Source: Bacillota bacterium (lineage in GTDB: Bacteria > Bacillota > Clostridia > Saccharofermentanales > Fastidiosipilaceae). Taken from it: 10,488 nucleotides of DNA. The position numbers were made by a program, and so were the translations under genes. The stretch's first letter is position 1, and every line of letters begins with the position of its first letter. The notes beneath the pieces were generated by a model. The model made no database searches. It was not told the origin of the DNA and was given only the letters and a program-made list of their open reading frames with translations. The stretch covers positions 1-10,488 of the forward strand of contig JAEZYR010000110.1 in NCBI GenBank assembly GCA_023442635.1. Reading direction: 5' to 3'. Of this stretch, positions 1 to 5,135 are shown piece by piece.

Positions 1-32
1 CATTTTCTGTACCCCTGGAGCAAGCAAGCGTA

Positions 33-63
33 GGCTAGCTGCAGCCGTAGCGGCAAGCTAGCC
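33..63. repeat. Nested hairpin downstream of the tRNA operon
   Basis: The 8-base arms GGCTAGCT (33-40) and AGCTAGCC (56-63) are perfectly complementary. The loop between them can form a second 4-bp stem (GCCG/CGGC). Neither strand has a T-run directly after the hairpin, so it is not a classical terminator. It follows the tRNA operon terminator and could be a second stop signal or an RNA structure belonging to a gene to the left. No gene is visible in bases 1-63. Confidence 0.5.
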
Positions 64-109
64 GTAAAAAATAAAACAAAAAGACTGAGCAACAATCGTT
101 ACTCAGTCT
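64..109 (-). terminator. Rho-independent terminator of the tRNA-Leu/tRNA-fMet operon
   Basis: On the minus strand an 8-bp stem AGACTGAG/CTCAGTCT is extended by T-G, A-T, A-T and C-G pairs to about 12 bp, closed by a GATT tetraloop. It is followed by a T-rich tail (TTTTTGTTTTATTTTTT). It starts 2-3 bases after the CCA end of tRNA-fMet, so it closes the two-tRNA transcript. Confidence 0.92.
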
Positions 110-111
110 GC

Positions 112-188
112 TGGTTGCGGAGGCGGGACTCGAACCTCGCGACCTCCGGGTTATGAGACCGGCAAGCTACCAACTGCTCCACTCCGCG
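112..188 (-). tRNA. Initiator tRNA-Met (CAU), structurally deviant
   Basis: On the minus strand the gene folds as a 77-nt tRNA with encoded CCA. The anticodon loop CTCATAA gives anticodon CAU. Two initiator hallmarks are present: the C1-A72 mismatch at the acceptor end (CGCGGAG against CTCCGCA) and the A11-U24 pair in the D stem. Two features are odd. The T stem reads GCGAGG against CCCGC, so one A is bulged out where five clean pairs are expected. Position 31 is U opposite C39, which breaks the third of the three G-C pairs that initiator tRNAs use for P-site selection. It lies 14 bases after tRNA-Leu and just before a strong terminator. It is either a divergent working copy or a decaying extra copy; I cannot tell which from one window. 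Confidence 0.9.
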
Positions 189-202
189 ATATTGATTTCG
201 AT

Positions 203-279
203 TGGTGCTCATGGCCGGACTCGAACCGGCAATTTACGGATTTTAAGTCCGCTGCGTCTGCCAATTCCGCCACACGAGC
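203..279 (-). tRNA. tRNA-Leu (UAA) with a short variable loop
   Basis: On the minus strand the acceptor stem GCTCGTG pairs with CATGAGC (one G-U), followed by ACCA. The D arm has the GGCGGAATTGGCAGACGC pattern seen in leucine tRNAs. The anticodon stem GCGGA/TCCGT holds loop CTTAAAA, giving anticodon UAA. The T stem GCCGG/CCGGC is perfect. Between anticodon and T stems there are only five bases (AAATT), where a bacterial tRNA-Leu normally has a long variable arm with its own stem, for a total near 85 nt. Total length here is 77 nt. The molecule is therefore class II in its D arm and class I in its variable region. It is the first gene of a two-tRNA transcript. Confidence 0.85.
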
Positions 280-299
280 TCAACATCGAACGCTTCTCT

Positions 300-327
300 A
301 CTTTAGCACAATGCTTCTGGATGTCAA
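300..327 (-). promoter_or_regulatory. Sigma-A-type promoter of the tRNA-Leu/tRNA-fMet operon
   Basis: Read on the minus strand, a perfect -35 box TTGACA (322-327) and a -10 box TAAAGT (300-305) are separated by 16 bases. The -10 box is about 20 bases upstream of the 5' end of tRNA-Leu, so transcription would start roughly 10-15 bases before the tRNA. No second gene start lies between. Confidence 0.8.
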
Positions 328-379
328 GTTTTAGCTCGAAGAACAAATTATGAAGATCTGCGGATCGCTAGGCTTGCCC

Positions 380-463
380 TGCCTTGTTTTGGTGACTTGT
401 CCGCCCCGCTAAGGCTAGACACTGTGGCGCCTAGTCTTAAACGGGGCAAAACACGACAAGGCA
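380..463. repeat. Long nested inverted repeat after the galM-like gene
   Basis: Four arm pairs nest in order: TGCCTTG (380-386) with CAAGGCA (457-463), TTTTG (387-391) with CAAAA (447-451), CCCCG (404-408) with CGGGG (442-446), and TAAGGCTAG (410-418) with CTAGTCTTA (431-439, one G-T). The loop is 12 bases. In the minus-strand transcript it begins 5 bases after the epimerase stop codon, so it may stabilise or terminate the operon mRNA, although no T-run follows. An alternative pairing, CTTGTC with GACAAG, competes with the outer stem. It could also be a remnant of a small repeat element. Confidence 0.6.
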
Positions 464-468
464 GACAT

Positions 469-1566
469 TCAGGGTCGGCAGGAAAAAAGATAGCGTGTGC
501 AGTGTCTTTGTTTTTGTCCAGCTTCTAGCACTGGGCTTGGGAAATGCACATGGCGCATCGCATCGGGGAAATATTGGGTCTCCAGACATATCGCGCTATG
601 AGGCCCATAGCAAGCTGGGGCTTCGTTCACCGTGTAAACTTGCAGTCCTGGCATGTCCGTCTCGCAACGCAATACTCGGCCATTTCGAGGATCATACAGT
701 GTCGCTGCCAGGATACTTTCCTTCCGCTCATGTTTATCCAAAATAAAATTGTGATCCAAACCTCCAGTCAAGGGATAATACCGCTCTGCTGCCTGCAGGC
801 GCTCCCCTAAAAGCGTGGGATTTTGGAAGTCAAAACCCGTACCTTCAACGGGCAGAATAACCCCTGTCGGGAGATTGGCCTCGTCTAGTTCACAAATCAA
901 TTTGGAGGTGAGCTGCAAAACCTGATCGTGTATGCCTGGATACTGAGTCCCACCAAGGGTGAAATAAGCATGATTGGTCAAACTGACGGGGGTGGCTCGG
1001 TCACAACTGTAATCGTAAGTCAGCTGCAAAACAAAGCTTTCTCCCTCCTCGTCTTGCTGACGGTAAAACTGATAGCTGATAGCTATTTGCAAGTTGCCAG
1101 GAAAACCGCCCCAAGCATCTGGATGTTCAATTTTGAAAGACAGTACCCCATCGCAAAGTTCTGCCTCCCAATTCTGGGCGTGTAGCCCTGCCGAAGCACT
1201 GTGTAGGCAATTGCCCTTTTCGTTTGCTTCAAGGTGAAAAGTTTGCCCCCCTAGAACAAAAGAGGCATGACTTAAGCGATTGGCATAAGGCCCACAGACA
1301 GCACCGTGATAAGGTGCCTCCTTCAAATAGGCCTCAAGAGACGGATAGGTCTGTGTTACCTCATCTACATGTCCCTGGCGATCAGGTACCTTGAGGGAAA
1401 GAAGGCGCGCTCCATATGTGCAAAATAGGGCTTCAACCTTTTCATCAAGCTGGCAACGGTAGGCCCAAACCGCTTCTCCTGACTCCAGCTTGCCCATGCA
1501 GCTGCGTTGCCAGCGAGGATAGGCCTCGCCTTGGCTGACGCTTTGCCATGCTAGCGCTTCGTTCAT
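469..1566 (-). CDS. galM: Aldose 1-epimerase (mutarotase, GalM family)
   Basis: This is a 365-residue cytoplasmic protein with no signal peptide. Family members interconvert alpha and beta anomers of glucose or galactose, the first step of the Leloir pathway. The conserved family motifs are all recognisable: YGARLLSLKVPDRQG near residue 51, GPYANRL near 92, the LH of LHSASAGLH (H122), NHAYF (H199), GGLDHNF (D271) and LETQYFPDA (E329). H122, H199, D271 and E329 match the catalytic and sugar-binding residues of the family. Compared with typical members it has about 18 extra residues at the N terminus. ATG at 1566 is preferred because GGGAGG ends 8 bases before it; an in-frame GTG at 1569 also fits. 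The ribosome binding site abuts the stop codon of the upstream peptidase, so the two are probably co-transcribed. No other galactose gene is nearby, so the natural sugar is uncertain. Confidence 0.9.
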   Translation of the reverse strand: MNEALAWQSVSQGEAYPRWQRSCMGKLESGEAVWAYRCQLDEKVEALFCTYGARLLSLKVPDRQGHVDEVTQTYPSLEAYLKEAPYHGAVCGPYANRLSHASFVLGGQTFHLEANEKGNCLHSASAGLHAQNWEAELCDGVLSFKIEHPDAWGGFPGNLQIAISYQFYRQQDEEGESFVLQLTYDYSCDRATPVSLTNHAYFTLGGTQYPGIHDQVLQLTSKLICELDEANLPTGVILPVEGTGFDFQNPTLLGERLQAAERYYPLTGGLDHNFILDKHERKESILAATLYDPRNGRVLRCETDMPGLQVYTVNEAPACYGPHSAICLETQYFPDAMRHVHFPSPVLEAGQKQRHCTRYLFSCRP

Positions 1567-1574
1567 CACTGAAT

Positions 1575-1580
1575 CCTCCC
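1575..1580 (-). promoter_or_regulatory. Ribosome binding site of the epimerase, abutting the upstream stop
   Basis: The minus strand reads TAA GGGAGG ATTCA GTG ATG. The peptidase stop codon directly precedes the GGGAGG. This favours translation coupling between the two genes and supports ATG at 1566 (8-base spacing) over GTG at 1569 (5-base spacing). Confidence 0.8.
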
Positions 1581-3776
1581 TTATCTTGCTGTCTTTTGTG
1601 TCGTGTCGCTCTTCAGATAACGGTCAAACCACTGGTGGATTTCTTCGAGTCGACGCATACGATGGCGCGGCTTGCCACTCCTGCTCAATTCATGATTTTC
1701 GCCATGAAAGACAACCAAGCGCGTCGGAACGCCCTGCAATTCAAGGGCTGCATAAAGCTGGTAACCTTCAGCTATCGGACAGCGGTAATCCTCATCCGAG
1801 TGGATAATCAAAGTCGGCGTCTTCATCTGTCTGGCATAAGCCAAAGGCGAAACCGCCCACAGTTCCTTGGCTTGGTCGTAAGGATTGCCTGCAATCTGAT
1901 CCTCAACAAAGTAATATCCAATATCTGAAATGCCATACATGGATATCCAATTGGCTATGGAACGCTGAGTCACACAGGCGGCAAAGCGTTGCGTATGTCC
2001 GATGATCCAATTGGACATAAAGCCACCATAAGATCCCCCAAAAACACCTAAACGCTGGGGATCAATGGCTGGATATTTTGAAAGAACAGCATCTGTAAGC
2101 GCCATCAATTCTTCGTAGTCTACCGTGCCATAACGGCCCCGAATATCGGCCTTTTTCCAACCTAAGCCATCACTGCCTAAGGGGTTTGTGTAAAAAACAA
2201 TGTAGCCATGCTGAGCTAGATATTGCATTTCGTGATAGAGCAAAGCTCCATAAGTTGCTTTTGGCCCACCATGAATGCTTAGGAGGGCTGGATACTTTTT
2301 GTTGGCTACATAATCGGGTGGCAAAACGACGTAAGCTCTCGCCTCCCGATAGGGCGTCGAAAAAAGGAAGCTGCTGACAGTCGCCAGCTTTTCCTTTGAC
2401 CAAGCCCCTCCCCAATCACCTATACGGTTCTCAGCGGTCGGCCTTTGCGGCAGGTCGCCTTCAGAAAGGTAAAGGTCAACGCCACGTCCTGGGGTAAAAG
2501 CCATATAAGCCCAGCGATTTTCAAAAACAGCCAAGGATTCTATGTTGCAGCCCTCTTGCGCAAGATGCGTCTGGATGTTTTGTTCATGGACTGGCTCATC
2601 CTGCAAAGGGAAAGAGCGCCAGGCCGCATGATCCTGCCAAGTAGCTAACATATGAACTCGGCCCTGGTGAACAAGCCAATGCTTCCCTCCACCCTGCCTG
2701 AGATCGGAACTAGCGCCTCCCCCCATGCGCAGCTGATTGACTTCAGAGGGATCATCTGGATCCATAGCGAGCAAGGCTTGAGCACGATCTGGCAGCACTC
2801 GATAGGGCAAGGCATCTTGGTTTAAGCCGTAGCGTTGCATATTGGTCGCCCAGACATAGGTTGCGTCTTCAGTTGTATAGAGATCCCAATAGACCATGGG
2901 CTCATCTCCAAAGGGCTTCCACTCTTGTGCCCTAAAAGCTTCTCGGGGTGTTTTCTCGAGCAAATCCAAACAATAGAGCTGCTGATGCAAGGGCATAACC
3001 CGCCGCCGTTGGGTAGCTAAATAGAAGAGCTTTTGCTGTCTGGCTTCAAAACACCAATCACCCACATTTTGATCTGGGGACGTCAAGGCTTGGTAAGATA
3101 GTCCCTCCGCTAAGCCCTCCACCGAAGTCAGCTCAGCACCTTCTGGCAAAGTGCAGAGATACAAACGCGTGTAACGATGCGCAAAGGTGCCGCCATTATG
3201 CCAAAAGGGAATCGCCTCAATCACTTCATAGTCTTGATTTTCTTCTAAGGCTGCTTCAGCCAATTGCCGCTGCTCACCTCTTAGGCTGCCGAGCACTTCA
3301 TCTTCATCAGCCTCGGCTACAGCGAGAATGAGATGTCTAGCGTCGAGGATCTCCACTCTTTTAACTTGCTTGTCAAATGTCAGCGCGTGGCGAGCTTCAC
3401 CGCCTCGACAGTCAATACGGTATAGGCAAGTTTCTCTTGGCTTCTGATCACGCTCTTGGCGTTCTGGGGAAAGGAAAAAAACCTGATAGGCATCTAACCA
3501 AATAGCTGCCAAAGCTGAAGCATTGGCTGTCAGCTGGCGGCTCTCTCTCGTTTTGCAATCGAGCAGATGTAGGTGCTGGCGGCTTTGATTCTGTTCTGGA
3601 TCCTGCTCTGTCAACGTATAAAGCAAGTAAGCTCCATCTGGACTAAAACGCGGCTGGCTGGGAGCCTTGAAGGCTGCAAAACCGGCCAAATCCGCTGGTC
3701 CGCGGCCATCCAAAGCTGCTTGCTGATCCAATGGACTGCCAAGTTTATGACGAATACTAAAACGTGTAGCTGACAT
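1581..3776 (-). CDS. S9 family serine peptidase (acylaminoacyl-peptidase-like)
   Basis: This is a 731-residue cytoplasmic enzyme of the prolyl oligopeptidase family. Such enzymes cleave short peptides, releasing dipeptides or acylated residues. The N-terminal half (to about residue 455) is the beta-propeller, starting with a PRFSPDGAYLLY blade motif. The C-terminal alpha/beta-hydrolase contains the oxyanion-region motif SIHGGP (about 500), the nucleophile motif GGSYGG (S582), the aspartate in DEDYRCP (D663) and the histidine in HGENH (H695), so the catalytic triad is complete. I see no signal peptide or membrane segment. An ATG lies 15 bases further upstream at 3791, but it has no ribosome binding site, while GGAGAGGG ends 5 bases before the ATG at 3776. 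It sits 39 bases after the ZIP transporter gene and 14 bases before the epimerase, on the same strand. Exact substrate specificity cannot be read from sequence. Confidence 0.92.
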   Translation of the reverse strand: MSATRFSIRHKLGSPLDQQAALDGRGPADLAGFAAFKAPSQPRFSPDGAYLLYTLTEQDPEQNQSRQHLHLLDCKTRESRQLTANASALAAIWLDAYQVFFLSPERQERDQKPRETCLYRIDCRGGEARHALTFDKQVKRVEILDARHLILAVAEADEDEVLGSLRGEQRQLAEAALEENQDYEVIEAIPFWHNGGTFAHRYTRLYLCTLPEGAELTSVEGLAEGLSYQALTSPDQNVGDWCFEARQQKLFYLATQRRRVMPLHQQLYCLDLLEKTPREAFRAQEWKPFGDEPMVYWDLYTTEDATYVWATNMQRYGLNQDALPYRVLPDRAQALLAMDPDDPSEVNQLRMGGGASSDLRQGGGKHWLVHQGRVHMLATWQDHAAWRSFPLQDEPVHEQNIQTHLAQEGCNIESLAVFENRWAYMAFTPGRGVDLYLSEGDLPQRPTAENRIGDWGGAWSKEKLATVSSFLFSTPYREARAYVVLPPDYVANKKYPALLSIHGGPKATYGALLYHEMQYLAQHGYIVFYTNPLGSDGLGWKKADIRGRYGTVDYEELMALTDAVLSKYPAIDPQRLGVFGGSYGGFMSNWIIGHTQRFAACVTQRSIANWISMYGISDIGYYFVEDQIAGNPYDQAKELWAVSPLAYARQMKTPTLIIHSDEDYRCPIAEGYQLYAALELQGVPTRLVVFHGENHELSRSGKPRHRMRRLEEIHQWFDRYLKSDTTQKTAR

Positions 3777-3781
3777 AAGCG

Positions 3782-3789
3782 CCCTCTCC
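3782..3789 (-). promoter_or_regulatory. Ribosome binding site that sets the S9 peptidase start
   Basis: GGAGAGGG on the minus strand lies 5 bases before the ATG at 3776 and overlaps the alternative ATG at 3791. The upstream ATG therefore looks like part of the ribosome binding site rather than the start. Confidence 0.7.
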
Positions 3790-3815
3790 ATGGTCTAGAT
3801 TAGGCCGTCACCTCG

Positions 3816-4751
3816 CTAGGCAAAGAGAAGCAAGCTCAGCGCCATAACAGCCATCCCTGCGATCATACCCCATATGGCTACATGATGTTTACCATACTTT
3901 TCAGCTGAAGGTAAAAGCTCGTCCAATGAGATATAAACCATAATGCCAGCAACACCTGCAAAAACATATCCCAATGTTTCTTCCGTAATAAAAGGTCTCA
4001 AGAGCAAGTAGCCGACAATAGCACCAACAGGCTCAGCCATACCTGAAAGGAAGGCATAGCCCAAGGCCTTCTTGCGGTTGTGGGTCGCATAATAAACAGG
4101 TACAGCGACGCCGATACCCTCAGGGATATTGTGGATGGCGATAGCCAGGGTGATGGATAGACCCAGTCGTGGATCCTGCAAGGCCGACATGAAGGTCGCA
4201 AAACCCTCAGGAAAATTATGAATAGCAATGGCCAGAGCTGAAAAGAGCCCCATCCGTAAAATCGCTTGACGCGTTTGGGCATCCAAGCCTGCTTCTGCTC
4301 TGCTGGCAGAACTTATGCGTGTCGCCTCACCTGTTGGGGCAGCGTCTATTGAGGCCTGAGTCAAAGGAAGACCTCCCGTTGCGGGGTTGCTTGTTTTGTC
4401 TACGGTCTGTTCCTCGCCACTCACCGACTCCAAATAGCGAAGTTCATGAGGGTTCTCTGCATCTGGAACAAACTTGTCGATAAGCGCAATCAATGCAATC
4501 CCAGCAAAAAAGGAGATGACCGTGAGCCAACTCCCCAGTCGATCTCCTCGCGCCTCGCGCAATGTATCAAGCGCTTCTGCAAACAGCTCCACAAAGGAAA
4601 CATAAATCATAACGCCAGCAGAAAAGCCCAAGGCCAAAGCTAAGTATGTAGAGCCAATGTGCTTGCGTCTGACCGTAATGAGGCCGCCGATACCTGTCGC
4701 CAAACCTGCCAAAAGGGTCATCAAAACAGCTTGCCAAAAATATGTGTCCAT
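3816..4751 (-). CDS. zupT: ZIP family divalent metal transporter (ZupT-like)
   Basis: This is an integral membrane protein of 311 residues from the chosen start, with eight predicted membrane segments. ZIP proteins import zinc and often iron or manganese. The two signature metal-site helices are present: HNFPEG (178-183) and HNIPEG (207-212), followed by VAVPVYYA as in ZupT. A soluble loop of about 60 residues (99-160) sits between segments 3 and 4. It is acidic and Ser/Thr/Ala rich and has only one histidine, whereas many ZIP loops are histidine-rich. The start is uncertain. ATG at 4751 gives the usual ZupT N terminus (DTYFWQAVLMTLLAGLATG), with GGGAG 13 bases upstream, which is a long spacing. 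ATG codons at 4784 and 4775 are also in frame but lack a recognisable ribosome binding site. It is the first gene of the probable transporter-peptidase-epimerase operon. Confidence 0.9.
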   Translation of the reverse strand: MDTYFWQAVLMTLLAGLATGIGGLITVRRKHIGSTYLALALGFSAGVMIYVSFVELFAEALDTLREARGDRLGSWLTVISFFAGIALIALIDKFVPDAENPHELRYLESVSGEEQTVDKTSNPATGGLPLTQASIDAAPTGEATRISSASRAEAGLDAQTRQAILRMGLFSALAIAIHNFPEGFATFMSALQDPRLGLSITLAIAIHNIPEGIGVAVPVYYATHNRKKALGYAFLSGMAEPVGAIVGYLLLRPFITEETLGYVFAGVAGIMVYISLDELLPSAEKYGKHHVAIWGMIAGMAVMALSLLLFA

Positions 4752-4784
4752 CGATGCTATGCAACTCCCAAACATCTCGATCAT

Positions 4785-4952
4785 AAATAAAAAAATGATG
4801 GAAAAATTTTAGATGAAAAAGGCGACTTCAAGTAAACTTTCATCACAAAAGCAAAAAAATTAGCCATAGGAAACTCTGTTTTATCTCCCCTTCTGTCCAT
4901 GCCATCATCGGCTTTTAGATGCATAGCTCATCCTGGGACACATTACGGGGCA
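4785..4952 (-). other. Upstream region of the ZIP operon
   Basis: This stretch separates the tRNA-Pro terminator from the ZIP gene and is A/T-rich near the gene. I see no confident promoter. The best guess is TAAAAT (about 4807-4812) with a weak TTACTT box 18 bases upstream. I see no recognisable Zur or Fur operator. A 47-codon minus-strand open frame (4781-4924) lies here; it is discussed as a finding and is not called as a gene. Confidence 0.35.
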
Positions 4953-4989
4953 TAAAAAAATCAGCAAAAGCCTATTGCCTTTGCTGATC
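4953..4989 (-). terminator. Rho-independent terminator of tRNA-Pro
   Basis: On the minus strand ATCAGCAAA pairs with TTTGCTGAT (9 bp) around a short loop and is followed by seven T residues (forward 4954-4960). It begins a few bases after the CCA end of tRNA-Pro. It may also end transcripts reading through from the pyrophosphatase gene. Confidence 0.92.
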
Positions 4990-4993
4990 TAAA

Positions 4994-5070
4994 TGGTCGA
5001 GGTGAAGGGACTCGAACCCCCGACATCCTGCTCCCAAAGCAGGCGCGCTAGCCAACTGCGCTACACCTCG
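4994..5070 (-). tRNA. tRNA-Pro (UGG)
   Basis: On the minus strand the acceptor stem CGAGGTG/CACCTCG is perfect and followed by encoded ACCA. The D arm is GCGC/GCGC, and the anticodon stem CCTGC/GCAGG holds loop TTTGGGA, giving anticodon UGG. The variable loop is ATGTC, and the T stem GGGGG/CCCTT with loop TTCGAGT contains two G-U pairs. Length is 77 nt and the structure is canonical. It has its own promoter and terminator. Confidence 0.97.
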
Positions 5071-5081
5071 CTGCAGCGGCT

Positions 5082-5110
5082 ATCATAACAGAAGAAGCTA
5101 GAATGGACAA
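5082..5110 (-). promoter_or_regulatory. Sigma-A-type promoter of tRNA-Pro
   Basis: On the minus strand a -35 box TTGTCC (5105-5110) and a -10 box TATGAT (5082-5087) are separated by 17 bases. The -10 box is 12 bases upstream of the tRNA 5' end. The promoter lies in the 65-base gap after the pyrophosphatase stop codon, where no terminator is visible, so readthrough from that gene could also reach the tRNA. Confidence 0.75.
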
Positions 5111-5135
5111 GTCATCTTCCGCTTCTCCCTAAGCC

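Noticed and set aside
153..353. Plus-strand open frame of 66 codons across the tRNA pair
   Set aside because: It runs antisense through both tRNA genes and their promoter, with no ribosome binding site. It is explained by the tRNA sequences.
4567..4764. Alternative minus-strand frame inside the ZIP gene
   Set aside because: It is a shifted frame of the membrane-protein coding region and lacks a ribosome binding site. The ZIP frame carries both signature motifs.
469..4784. A dedicated pathway made of transporter, peptidase and epimerase
   Set aside because: The three genes are adjacent and probably co-transcribed, but their family functions have no clear link. Calling them a system would be speculation.
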